From NCBI GenBank assembly GCA_035652335.1, contig DASRDZ010000013.1:1-64000 (forward strand): 64,000 bases of DNA. The letters run 5' to 3'. The notes beneath the pieces are model-generated. The model was not told where the DNA came from. It was given only the letters and a program-made list of their open reading frames with translations, and did no database searches. Below, in pieces: positions 18,767 to 27,089 of the stretch (the stretch's first letter is position 1; every line of letters starts with the position of its first letter). The DNA comes from DASRDZ01 sp035652335. Lineage in GTDB: Bacteria > Chloroflexota > Dormibacteria > Aeolococcales > Aeolococcaceae. Both the position numbers and the translations under genes were made by a program.

Positions 18767-19495
18767 ATGCGTGACCCGGACCAGGTGGAGGTGGTGGCGG
18801 TCAACTCCGCCGGCTTCGCCGCGCCCGCGGGGATGACCGCCGATCCCGTCGTGCTCGCCCCGCTGCACGGGCGCCTCCACGTCCTGCTCACCCGGCGCGA
18901 CACGCCGCCCCAGGTGGGCCGCTGGGCGCTGCCCGGCGGCTTCATGAACCCCGAGGAGCGTGCGGAGGAGACGGCGCAGCGCAAGCTCACCGAGAAGACC
19001 GGTGTCGGCGCCGTCTACCTGGAGCAGCTGCAGACCTACGCCGAGCCGGCGCGCGACCCCCGCGGCTGGATCCCCTCGGTCGCCTACCTGGCGCTGATCG
19101 ACGCGGCGGTGCTGCGCGACTCCGCCGCGGCGCGCTGGTTCCCCGTCGACGAGCTGCCCCTGCCGCTCGCCTTCGACCACGCGCGCATCGTCGCCGACGG
19201 GGTCGAGCGCCTCCGCGGCAAGCTCTGGTACTCGAACATCGCCCTCGGCCTGCTCCCGGAGAAGTTCACCATGCCCCAGGCGCGGCGCCTCTTCGAGGCG
19301 ATCAGCGGGGTGCGCTACGAGGCCTCCAACTTCCGGCGCGAGCTGGAGCAGTCGGGCCTGGTGCGCTCCACGGGCGAGCGCGTGAAGGGCGTGCCCGGGC
19401 GGCCCGCGACGCTCTACGAGTTCGTCTCGCGCCAGCCGGCCTGGTCGCTGCGCCGCTCCCGCCAGCCCGCCATGCTGGGGGAGCGCAGCGCCTGA
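18767..19495 (+). CDS. NrtR-like regulator: Nudix-type ligand domain plus winged helix
   Basis: The 242-residue protein has an N-terminal Nudix fold (about 20-150) with LPGGFMNPEERAEETAQRK. The box then continues LTEKTG, so the REuxEE catalytic residues are RK and EK and hydrolysis is doubtful. The C-terminal winged helix (about 160-230) has SNIALGLLPEKFTMPQARRL and YEASNFRRELEQSGLV, typical of NrtR. NrtR proteins sense ADP-ribose or related nucleotides and repress NAD synthesis or sugar genes. No such target is adjacent, so the regulated genes are unknown. Confidence 0.82.
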   Translation: MRDPDQVEVVAVNSAGFAAPAGMTADPVVLAPLHGRLHVLLTRRDTPPQVGRWALPGGFMNPEERAEETAQRKLTEKTGVGAVYLEQLQTYAEPARDPRGWIPSVAYLALIDAAVLRDSAAARWFPVDELPLPLAFDHARIVADGVERLRGKLWYSNIALGLLPEKFTMPQARRLFEAISGVRYEASNFRRELEQSGLVRSTGERVKGVPGRPATLYEFVSRQPAWSLRRSRQPAMLGERSA

Positions 19496-19513
19496 CGCCC
19501 GCGGCGGGCGCGG

Positions 19514-20560
19514 CTAGGGAGTGCTCGGAGCCGGCGTGGCGCCGGGCGTCGTCGCCGGGTCCTGGGCGGCCTTGGTCTCGGCCAGCACCTTGTTGGCGCG
19601 GTCGTCGATGAGGCGGGTCACCGCCAGCTGGGCGAAGCCGAACAGCGCGGCGTAGCCGAGCACGCGCGCGCCGTCCTGCGGACCGACGACGCCGAGCAAG
19701 CCGCGCTGCATGATCAGCACGCCGACGTAGCCGGTGACGGCGCCGGCGGGCACCTTGAGCACCGCCTGCACGACGCTGAGCCCGAAGGGACCGCCGTAGG
19801 GATCGAGGTTGCGCAGCGCAACGATGGCGGACAGGAGGCCGCCCAGCCCGGCGATGAGCAGCACCTCGCCGACGCCGGGCGTGCCGCTGCCGGAGTTGGG
19901 CGCGATGGGCTGCAGGTTGAGGCCCGAGGTCCAGAAGTGGTCGGCGAGGCCGAGGAAGAGGGCGAGCACCCCGCACATGCCCGCGACGGCGAGCTGGATG
20001 TTGCGCAGGGCGCGCCGCTGCGCGTGCACCTGGTCGGAGCGCGCGTCGACCAGCTGGCGGATCTCGCGCAGGGCGTTGCGGTCGCTGTCGGCGACAACCG
20101 TGCCGGGCTTCGACGCCGCCACCGTGCTGAGCACCGCGGTGTAGGTGACGCAGCGCGGGTCGTCCTTGGCCATGCCGAGCTGGTCGAAGGCGCGGCGCAG
20201 CTGGGCGACCTCGCGGCGCACCGCGTCGTCGTCCATGAGCAGGAGCATCGCCTCCTCGGCGCGGTGGATGGCCAGCCAGGCGGATTCGATGGGCGCCCCG
20301 GTCAGCATCGCCAGGGTCAGCCGCTCCAGGTGCTCCCGGGTCGACATGCGCGTGCTCGCGGTGGCCAGCCGTGCGTGGCGGCGGGCGCTGGCCAGGGCCA
20401 GCGCGGCCACCGCGTTGTCGGTGGGGTGCGCCTCGCGGGACGCCTGCGCCGCGCGCGCCAGGTCCTCCTCGTCGCGCACGATGCGGTCGCGGACCTGCAC
20501 CCGCCAGGGTGCCCACACCACGCCCTGGGGCTCGTCGTACTGCTCGGGGTTGACCGCCAT
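19514..20560 (-). CDS. Hypothetical membrane protein
   Basis: A 348-residue protein. A hydrophilic, helical N-terminal half (about 1-200) contains REHLERLTLAMLTGAPIESA and ALRNIQLAVAG. Three or four hydrophobic segments follow at about 205-320, including VLLIAGLGGLLSAIVALRNL and a Gly-rich VPAGAVTGYVGVLIM. The tail is Thr/Pro-rich. A good GAGGTGAG lies before ATG 20560, which decides the start over a longer frame. It sits just downstream of crcB and the DUF190 gene on the same strand and may be in that operon. I do not recognise the family. Confidence 0.7.
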   Translation of the reverse strand: MAVNPEQYDEPQGVVWAPWRVQVRDRIVRDEEDLARAAQASREAHPTDNAVAALALASARRHARLATASTRMSTREHLERLTLAMLTGAPIESAWLAIHRAEEAMLLLMDDDAVRREVAQLRRAFDQLGMAKDDPRCVTYTAVLSTVAASKPGTVVADSDRNALREIRQLVDARSDQVHAQRRALRNIQLAVAGMCGVLALFLGLADHFWTSGLNLQPIAPNSGSGTPGVGEVLLIAGLGGLLSAIVALRNLDPYGGPFGLSVVQAVLKVPAGAVTGYVGVLIMQRGLLGVVGPQDGARVLGYAALFGFAQLAVTRLIDDRANKVLAETKAAQDPATTPGATPAPSTP

Positions 20561-20565
20561 GGGAC

Positions 20566-20916
20566 TCACCTCACGTCGTGGGGGGGAACCAGCATCGTCA
20601 CGTCCTCGACGGTGACCACCGCCTGCTGCACGAGGGGCTCGAGTTGCGGCCAGATCTGGTCGAAACGATCGGGCCGCTCCAGCCACTCGACGAGCACCGG
20701 GGCGTTGGCGCCGAGGTCGACGAGGTGCGCCGAGTGCATGACGTGGCGGGCACCGAAGCCCTCGACCGCGTTGAACACGGTCACCCCGGAGGCGCGCTCC
20801 CGCCACAGCAGCTGCACGATCGCGGTGGCCAGAGGGGTGTGGCCGGTGCGATCGCTCTGCTCGCAGTAGATGCGCACGCGCTTGCCCGTCGGCGTCGAGG
20901 ACATCGCCGCCATCAT
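20566..20916 (-). CDS. DUF190 family protein, fluoride-channel partner
   Basis: A 116-residue soluble protein with the DUF190 pattern: KRVRIYCEQSDR, PLATAIVQLLWRERASGVTV, GFGARHVMHSAHLVDLG, PVLVEWLERPDRF and the C-terminal VEDVTMLVP. DUF190 genes are usually found beside crcB; a regulatory PII-like fold is suggested for the family. Its ATG overlaps the crcB stop by four bases (ATGA), so the two are translationally coupled. Confidence 0.88.
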   Translation of the reverse strand: MMAAMSSTPTGKRVRIYCEQSDRTGHTPLATAIVQLLWRERASGVTVFNAVEGFGARHVMHSAHLVDLGANAPVLVEWLERPDRFDQIWPQLEPLVQQAVVTVEDVTMLVPPHDVR

Positions 20917-21305
20917 GCGCCGCCGAGCGCCTGGCCGCCAGCCCAGCCGAGCGCCACCGCGCCGAGGCCGAGCAGCACGCTGGCCACCACGTAGGCGACG
21001 GCCTGGCCCACCGCGCGGTCCTGGAGCATGGAGAACAGCTCGTACCCGAAGGTCGAGAAGGTGGTGTACGCGCCGCAGAATCCCACCGAGACGACCAGGC
21101 TCCAGCCGGGATGCGGCATCTGCCGCGCCGACCAGCCGATGAAGCCGCCCAGCAGCAGGCTGCCGGTGACGTTGATGGTCAGCGTCGCCCAGGGGAAGCC
21201 TGGCGTCACCACGCGCGAGAAGAGCACGCCGAGCCAGTAGCGCGCGTTGGCGCCGAGCACCGCGCCGGCGGAGATGAGCAGGATGCGGAGGGGGACTGCG
21301 GGCAT
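20913..21305 (-). CDS. crcB: Fluoride-specific ion channel CrcB (Fluc)
   Basis: A 130-residue, four-helix membrane protein that exports fluoride passively as a dual-topology dimer. Motifs are GAVLGANARYWLGVLF, INVTGSLLLGGFIGW and GFCGAYTTFSTFGYE, the last containing the family Phe/Thr residues. Only one copy is present here. It is followed by DUF190 and preceded, six bases upstream, by the FAD-oxidase gene on the same strand. I see no fluoride riboswitch. Confidence 0.93.
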   Translation of the reverse strand: MPAVPLRILLISAGAVLGANARYWLGVLFSRVVTPGFPWATLTINVTGSLLLGGFIGWSARQMPHPGWSLVVSVGFCGAYTTFSTFGYELFSMLQDRAVGQAVAYVVASVLLGLGAVALGWAGGQALGGA

Positions 21306-21310
21306 CGGTC

Positions 21311-22891
21311 CTAGGGGTCGACCAGCACGCCGGGGTTGAGGACGCCGGCGGGGTCGAGAGTGTGCTTGGCGCTGCGCAGCGCCTCGGCGAACAGGTCGGG
21401 TCGCTGCCGGTCGTACCACGGGCGGTGGTCGCGCCCGACGGCGTGGTGGTGCGTGATGGTGCCGCCCGCGTCGAGGATGGCATCCGACACCGCCTGCTTG
21501 ACGTCGCACCAGGCGGCCAGCTGCGAGCCGGGCGAGGCCGCGGCGATCACCGTGTAGTACGGCGCCGGCCCGTCGGGATAGACGTGGGTGACGCGACAGG
21601 AGACGATCCCCTTGGCGATGTGCTCGCGCGCGGCGTGCAGCACGCGCTCGTGGAAGGCGGCGAAGGCGTCCCAGGTCACGGCGGTCTCGAAGGTCTCGCT
21701 GACGACGCCGAGCGACACCAGCGCGTCGCGGACGTAGGGCGCGCGCAGGAAGGCGCTGCGCCACGTCGCGGTGGCGTCGCCCTCGCGCTCGCGCTTCGGC
21801 TGGGCGACGCCACCCCTGCCGGCGCAGATCTCCACCGCACGGGCCAGGGCCGCGTCGCATGGATGGTCGTGCGACTCGAAGCCGAGGAGCAGAAGCGAGG
21901 CGCTGCCGTCGCCGCTGCCGCTGACCAGCGCCTCCAGGTTGTCGAGCAGGCGGCAGTTGGCCGGGTTGAGGCCGGACTGGGCCACAACTCGCGTCGCCTC
22001 GACGGCGTCGTCGAAGCGCGCGAATGCGACGGCGGAGGCGGCGCGATGCGACGGCGGCTGCTGCAGGCGCATCCACGCCTCGGTGATCACGCCGAGGACG
22101 CCCTCGCTGCCGAGGAAGAGCCGGTCGGGGCTCGGTCCCGCGCCGCTGGCGGGCAGGCGGCGCGTCTGCACGACGCCGCGGGGGGTGACCACGCGCATGG
22201 ACTCGACGAAGTCGTCGATGTGCGTGTGCAGGGTGGCGTAGTGGCCTCCGGAGCGGGTGGCCAGCCAGCCCCCGAGGGTGGAGAACTGGAAGGACTGCGG
22301 GTAGTGGCGCATCGTCAGCCCGTGCGGCGCGAGCTGCTCCTCCAGCGCCGGGCCCAGCACGCCCGCCTCGATCCGCGCGGCGCGCGAGCACGGGTCGACG
22401 TCGAGCACGCGCTGCATCGCCCGCATGTCGAGCGACACCGCTCCGCGGTACGCGTCGCCGACCGCCGGCTCGACGCCCCCGACGACGCTCGTCCCACCGC
22501 CGAAGGGGATGCAGGCGACGCGGGCCTCGCCGCACCACTCCAGCGCCGCCACCACGTCCGGCTCGTGGCGCGGGCGCAGCACCAGGTCAGGCGGGTGCTC
22601 GACCCGGCCCTCGAAGGCGCGCACCACGTCCGAGAAGGAGCGCCCGTAGGCGTGGGCGGCGCGGTCGCGGCGGTCGTCGCTGCTGATCTCCCGCAGCGTG
22701 GGCGGTGGGGCCACGCGCGGCGCGGGCAGGTCGACGTCCTCGATGCGCGGGGCGGGGCGGGGACGGAGGTCGCCGAGGCCGAGCAGCGGGCCGACCATGG
22801 CGGCGAGGCCGGCGACCTCCTCGGCGCCAAGCGCCGCATCCTCGTAGCCCCAGCCCCACCAGGAGAGCCGGCGCGCGGCTGTCTCGGTCAC
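21311..22891 (-). CDS. FAD-binding oxidase, alkyldihydroxyacetonephosphate-synthase-like
   Basis: The 526-residue protein resembles AGPS/VAO-type flavoproteins. It opens RLSWWGWGYEDAAL, as AGPS enzymes do, and has the FAD-binding domain with PFGGGTSVVGG (about 150-200) and HYPQSFQFSTLGGWLATRSGG. The C-terminal cap ends GGTITHHHAVGRDHRPWYD and LDPAGVLNPG. The HHH triad and Arg are those of AGPS, which swaps an acyl for an alkyl group in ether-lipid synthesis; bacterial homologues are often of unknown substrate. The GTG start is preceded by TATCGT at seven bases. Ether-lipid synthesis is possible but unproven. Confidence 0.85.
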   Translation of the reverse strand: MTETAARRLSWWGWGYEDAALGAEEVAGLAAMVGPLLGLGDLRPRPAPRIEDVDLPAPRVAPPPTLREISSDDRRDRAAHAYGRSFSDVVRAFEGRVEHPPDLVLRPRHEPDVVAALEWCGEARVACIPFGGGTSVVGGVEPAVGDAYRGAVSLDMRAMQRVLDVDPCSRAARIEAGVLGPALEEQLAPHGLTMRHYPQSFQFSTLGGWLATRSGGHYATLHTHIDDFVESMRVVTPRGVVQTRRLPASGAGPSPDRLFLGSEGVLGVITEAWMRLQQPPSHRAASAVAFARFDDAVEATRVVAQSGLNPANCRLLDNLEALVSGSGDGSASLLLLGFESHDHPCDAALARAVEICAGRGGVAQPKREREGDATATWRSAFLRAPYVRDALVSLGVVSETFETAVTWDAFAAFHERVLHAAREHIAKGIVSCRVTHVYPDGPAPYYTVIAAASPGSQLAAWCDVKQAVSDAILDAGGTITHHHAVGRDHRPWYDRQRPDLFAEALRSAKHTLDPAGVLNPGVLVDP

Positions 22892-22898
22892 GGCGGGG

Positions 22899-22904
22899 AC
22901 GATA
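22899..22904 (-). promoter_or_regulatory. -10 element TATCGT of the FAD-oxidase gene (leaderless)
   Basis: On the minus strand TATCGT ends seven bases before the GTG at 22891. Confidence 0.45.
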
Positions 22905-23021
22905 GCCCGCCCGCACGCGGGCGCGCACCGCCGCGGACCGCTCCGCTCCCCGGTACCGAGTGCCCCTGGAGCCGGCGCCGGTCGTGGCGGCGATGGCCGC
23001 CCCCCGGCCAACAATTGCACC

Positions 23022-23035
23022 TTGACTTAATTCAA
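23022..23035. promoter_or_regulatory. 14-bp pseudo-palindrome TTGACTTAATTCAA
   Basis: It lies in an AT-rich island between the divergent FAD-oxidase and repeat-protein genes. Twelve of 14 bases obey dyad symmetry, as in many MarR-type operators, and the left part (TTGACT) could also be a -35 element. Confidence 0.3.
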
Positions 23036-23164
23036 CAGTCCTTTACCCGACGCGGTGGACGCTGTCCCGGCGAAGAGGATCATCCGTGGCCTCGCGGGTG
23101 TGCATGATGCGCAACCGAACGAACGGTCCGTCAGGGGCACACGAGCCAGCAGAGGGTTTGCGCC

Positions 23165-26100
23165 ATGTTCGTCGCCCTGTCCGGCAATCTGGCTTCGCCC
23201 CATGAGGCGAGCCCTCGGGGATGGCGCGGCCCCCGCCTTTTGATGGTTGCGGTGACGGCCGCACTGGTGGCCCTGCCGTTCGCAGGGGCGGTCCAGGCGA
23301 ACGCCTCCTCGCCTCCGGCGAGCGCCAGCGAGCTCCGCACCGACGGCGCCAATCTCGATCCGAGCGTCGACAGCGTGTCCGCAACCACCTCGCTCAGCGC
23401 GCTCCGCTTCTGGCAGTTCACCCTCGGCAACAACCAGAGCACCGCTCTCAACGGTGCGCAGGTCGCCGTCGACACCACGGGACCGTGCTCGCCGAGCCCC
23501 TGCCCCAGCCTGACCGCGACCAATCCCTCGACCAGCCAGCCCGAGTTCGGCTTCGCGTTCTCCAACCCGAGCGTCGGGGGCAACCTCGCCAACGGTCCCG
23601 GCAACACGCCGTGCCCGGCCCCGGCGTCGACGCTGGAGACCTGTCCGGGCGTCGGCGCGACCGTCGCGCCGATCAGCCGGATGACCGTCTACACCTCGCC
23701 CAACCCGCAGAGCGGGGTGCCGACCAGCATGACCACGGGGTACGACGCCTCACGCTCCCTGGGCACCACCGGCGGCGGCGGGGACGCACCCTTCGCACTG
23801 ACGGTCAGGTTGAACGACGTGCGCTACACCAACGCCACCAACAACAACCAGATCTTCGTCAACACCTTCAGCGACAACGTCGATGCCGGCCAGCCGCTGA
23901 CCGTCACCGCCAACGGCTCACCGGTCCTGCAGTGTCCCCAGGCACCCGGCCAAGCCTGCTGGCAGCAGCTCCAGGTCAATTCGGAGCAGGTCCCGCAGCA
24001 GGGTGGTGGCACCGTCACCTGCAACAGCGCCGGGCTGTACCTGCAGCAGGCCCAGGACCTGACCACGTACGTGCTGGGAGCGCAGGAGAACGAGAACGCC
24101 ACCGGTTGCCCCACCGGCAAGCCGGGTGTGAGCGTCACGGCCACCTCCCAGCCCCCGCTGTCCTCCCTGACGACGCCGTGCGACGTGAGCACCGACTGCA
24201 CCACCACCGTGACCGACCCGACGCTCGGCAGCGTCCGCTTCTCGGTGGGCCCTGGCCAGGTGAACGGCTTCGGCACCTTCCAGGAGACCAACTGGGCGCT
24301 CCAGTTCTTCCCCGTCGCTCCGGCGCCCACGCCACAGCCTCCAGTCTTCCAGGACCAGCGCCTCGACACCGCGAATCTCGATTCGAGCGTCGACAGCGTC
24401 TCTGCCGCCGCCCCCCTCGCCCAGCTGCGCGCCTGGCAGTTCCAGGCCTTCAATCCCGCGTGCAGCTCGCCGCCGGCCTTCCCCTTCTGCAGCAACACCC
24501 CCTATCTCAACGGGAGCACCAGCCTCAGCGGCGCGCAGGCGGGGGTCGACACCACGACGACCTGCCCGCCGGGGTCGTGCTCCGGCCCCAGCCTGACGGC
24601 GACCAACCCGTCGAACGGTCAACCTGAGTTCACCTTCTCCTACGCCAATCCGCAGAACGGCGGAGGGACGGGCAACACCCCGTGCCCGCCGCCGGCGCCC
24701 ACCGCAACCCAGGAGACGTGCCCGACCGGCGGCACCACTCTCGCCCCCAGCGCCACCATGGGGGTGTTCACCTCACCCAATCCCCAGAACGGCGTGCCCC
24801 TCACCGAGACCACCGGCTACAACTCGTCCCGCGCCCTCGGCGCGACGGCGGGCAACGGTGACGCCCCGGCGACCCTGTCGGTCCAGCTCGTCGACTCGCG
24901 CTTCGCCGGCTCGGGCTTCGACAACCAGGTCTTCGCCCAGACCTTCAACGACAACGTCGACGCGAGCTCTCCGCCCGTGCTGACCGGGAACGGCTCGCCC
25001 GTCCCGTCCTGTCCACAACCGCCGGGCACCGCCTGCGTGCAGCACCTCCAGATCCAGTCCCAGACGCTGCCCGGGGGTGCCGTCTGCAACAGCGTCGACG
25101 CGGCCATCGACCACGCCCAGCTCACCACGCAGTACACCCTCAGCTTCGAGGAGAACGAGACCAACGCCAACGGCTGCCCGTCCGGGAAGCCGTCAGCGCG
25201 CATCACCGCCCAATCCCAGCCGCCGCCGTCGCAGGCGATGCCCTGCACCGACAACGGGACGGTGTGCGCCGCCACGCTCACCGACCCGACGCTCGGCGCC
25301 GTGAGCTTCGCGGTCGCCTCGGGCCAGGTGAACAGCATCCAGATGATCCAGCAGCCCGAGTACGTCGTCCAGTACATGTCGGCGCCGCAGCGGGGGACCC
25401 TGACCCTCACCGTCCCCGCTCCCAACCCGGTCGCGGTGAACACGCCCGACCCCGTCGCCCCGTCCTTCACCGACAGCATCCAAGGCGGTGACAGCTACAC
25501 GTGCTCGATCACCTGGGGCGACACCTCGCCGCCGGTGGTGATCGCGTGGCCGGTCAACAACCCGCCGGGCGGACCGGCCACCTGCGTCAGCGGGCCCGGC
25601 CAGACGGCGCCGCCGAGCCACGTCTACACCGCGGCGGGCGTGTACACGGTGACCGTCACCATCAACGACAGCGACGGCTCCATGGCGAGCGCGTCGGTGC
25701 TCGCGGTGGTGTACGACCCCAACGCCGGCTTCGTCACCGGCGGCGGATGGATCACCTCGCCGCCAGGGGCATACGTGCCCAGTCCGAGCCTGACCGGCCG
25801 CGCCAACTTCGGCTTCGTCTCCCAGTACCACACGGGTGCCAATGTGCCCGACGGCCAGACCGAGTTCCAGTTCCAGCTCGCCGGCTTCGACTTCCACAGT
25901 GACGCGTACCAGTGGCTGGTGGTCTCCGGGGCCAAGGCGCAGTACAAGGGGACCGGTGAGGTCAACGGCACCAGCGGCTACAGCTTCATGCTCACCGCCC
26001 TCGACGGCGCCCTGCTGGGCAACGGCTCGCCGGACGGCTTCCGCATCAAGATCTGGCAGACGAGCACCGGCACCCTCGTCTACGACAACGTGCTCGGCTC

Positions 26101-26167
26101 GCCGGACACGCTGGCCAGCGGCACCGAGCCGCTCGGCGGCGGCAGCATCGTCATCCACAAGACCTGA
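23165..26167 (+). CDS. Large secreted repeat protein with PKD-like and C-terminal surface domains
   Basis: A 1000-residue protein with an N-terminal signal peptide (LLMVAVTAALVALPFAGAVQA, cut near residue 45). Two tandem copies of a unit of about 340 residues start near 56 and 397; both begin with a NLDxSVDSVSA motif and share TATNPS.QPEF, CP-rich loops, ENE..GCP.GKP and TDPTLG. A PKD-like Ig domain (about 745-850, with SITWGDTSPP and VYTAAGVYTVTVTINDSD) is followed by a module starting GFVTGGGWITSPPGAYVP that recurs at the end of many secreted proteins. Several Cys pairs may form disulfides. No LPxTG motif is present. AGAGGG precedes the ATG. It is probably an envelope or matrix protein. Confidence 0.85.
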   Translation: MFVALSGNLASPHEASPRGWRGPRLLMVAVTAALVALPFAGAVQANASSPPASASELRTDGANLDPSVDSVSATTSLSALRFWQFTLGNNQSTALNGAQVAVDTTGPCSPSPCPSLTATNPSTSQPEFGFAFSNPSVGGNLANGPGNTPCPAPASTLETCPGVGATVAPISRMTVYTSPNPQSGVPTSMTTGYDASRSLGTTGGGGDAPFALTVRLNDVRYTNATNNNQIFVNTFSDNVDAGQPLTVTANGSPVLQCPQAPGQACWQQLQVNSEQVPQQGGGTVTCNSAGLYLQQAQDLTTYVLGAQENENATGCPTGKPGVSVTATSQPPLSSLTTPCDVSTDCTTTVTDPTLGSVRFSVGPGQVNGFGTFQETNWALQFFPVAPAPTPQPPVFQDQRLDTANLDSSVDSVSAAAPLAQLRAWQFQAFNPACSSPPAFPFCSNTPYLNGSTSLSGAQAGVDTTTTCPPGSCSGPSLTATNPSNGQPEFTFSYANPQNGGGTGNTPCPPPAPTATQETCPTGGTTLAPSATMGVFTSPNPQNGVPLTETTGYNSSRALGATAGNGDAPATLSVQLVDSRFAGSGFDNQVFAQTFNDNVDASSPPVLTGNGSPVPSCPQPPGTACVQHLQIQSQTLPGGAVCNSVDAAIDHAQLTTQYTLSFEENETNANGCPSGKPSARITAQSQPPPSQAMPCTDNGTVCAATLTDPTLGAVSFAVASGQVNSIQMIQQPEYVVQYMSAPQRGTLTLTVPAPNPVAVNTPDPVAPSFTDSIQGGDSYTCSITWGDTSPPVVIAWPVNNPPGGPATCVSGPGQTAPPSHVYTAAGVYTVTVTINDSDGSMASASVLAVVYDPNAGFVTGGGWITSPPGAYVPSPSLTGRANFGFVSQYHTGANVPDGQTEFQFQLAGFDFHSDAYQWLVVSGAKAQYKGTGEVNGTSGYSFMLTALDGALLGNGSPDGFRIKIWQTSTGTLVYDNVLGSPDTLASGTEPLGGGSIVIHKT

Positions 26168-26173
26168 GCGCAG

Positions 26174-26197
26174 CGGGCGGCCCACACGGGCCGCCCG
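26174..26197 (+). terminator. Strong stem-loop after the repeat protein
   Basis: A 10-bp perfect stem CGGGCGGCCC / GGGCCGCCCG with loop ACAC, seven bases after the stop codon. It has no U-run. Confidence 0.5.
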
Positions 26198-26260
26198 GCC
26201 CGCTCCTCGGCCGAGCGGTAGACTGCACGCCGTTCGCGGGTTCACGGAGAGACAGTCGCC

Positions 26261-27046
26261 ATGACCGAGGTCGCCCAGCGCGAGCCGCGCCAGCTCGTGG
26301 TTCCCATGCCGCCTAGCTTCAGCTCGGTGGAGGAGGAGCGGCTGCATCGCAAGCAGCGCCTCGCCGCCGGCTTCCGGCTCTTCTCCAAGATGGGCTTCGA
26401 CGAGGGCGTCGCCGGCCACATCACGGCGCGCGACCCGGAGCGGCTCGACCACTTCTGGGTCAACCCCTTCGGCATGCACTTCAGCCAGGTGCGGGTCAGC
26501 GACCTGATCCTGGTCAACAGCCAGGGGGATGTGGTCGAAGGCGACCGCAACGTCAACGCCGCCGCCTTCGCGATCCACTCGCAGGTGCACGAGGCGCGCC
26601 CCGACGTGGTCGCCGCCGCGCACGCGCACTCGGTGTACGGCAAGGCCTGGTCCTCGCTCGGCCGGCTGCTCGACCCGCTCACCCAGGATGCCTGCGCCTT
26701 CTACGAGGACCATGCGCTGCTCGCGGGCTACACCGGCGTGGTGCTCGACCTCGAAGAGGGGCGCCGCATCGCCAGGACGCTCGGCGACGGCAAGGCGATC
26801 ATCCTGCAGAACCACGGCCTGCTCACCGTGGGCGGCTCGGTCGACGAGGCGGTCTGGTGGTTCGCCACCATGGAGCGCTCCTGCCAGGCGCAGCTGATGG
26901 CGGAGGCGGCGGGGACGCCGATCAGGATCGACCACGAGGCGGCCAAGCTCACCGAGTCGCAGGTCGGCTCGCGCATCGCCGGGTGGTTCAGCTTCCAGCC
27001 GCTCTGGGACCGCATCACCCGCGAGCAGCCCGACCTGCTCGACTGA
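26261..27046 (+). CDS. Class II aldolase/adducin family protein
   Basis: A 261-residue cytosolic protein with the metal-dependent class II aldolase fold. The zinc ligands are visible in AAHAHSVYGKAW (HxH) and IILQNHGLLTVGG. KMGFDEGVAGHITARDPE is the family's N-terminal motif and HFWVNPFGMHFSQV the substrate loop. Relatives include fuculose-phosphate aldolase and decarboxylases acting on small carbonyl compounds; the substrate is open. GGAGAG lies upstream of the ATG. The acyl-CoA synthetase follows after 43 bases in the same direction. Confidence 0.88.
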   Translation: MTEVAQREPRQLVVPMPPSFSSVEEERLHRKQRLAAGFRLFSKMGFDEGVAGHITARDPERLDHFWVNPFGMHFSQVRVSDLILVNSQGDVVEGDRNVNAAAFAIHSQVHEARPDVVAAAHAHSVYGKAWSSLGRLLDPLTQDACAFYEDHALLAGYTGVVLDLEEGRRIARTLGDGKAIILQNHGLLTVGGSVDEAVWWFATMERSCQAQLMAEAAGTPIRIDHEAAKLTESQVGSRIAGWFSFQPLWDRITREQPDLLD

Positions 27047-27067
27047 GCCCGCCGCCGTGGCCGCGGT

Positions 27068-27086
27068 GGGCCGGCTCGCCCGGCCC
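27068..27086 (+). other. Hairpin just before the acyl-CoA synthetase start
   Basis: Seven-bp stem GGGCCGG / CCGGCCC with loop CTCGC, ending three bases before ATG 27090. It could end the aldolase mRNA or fold at the 5' end of the next message. Confidence 0.35.
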
Positions 27087-27089
27087 TAG

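Noticed and set aside
19514..20806. 430-residue version of the membrane protein ending at 19514
   Set aside because: Its first 82 codons are Arg-rich shadow sequence of the DUF190 gene; ATG 20560 has a strong Shine-Dalgarno.
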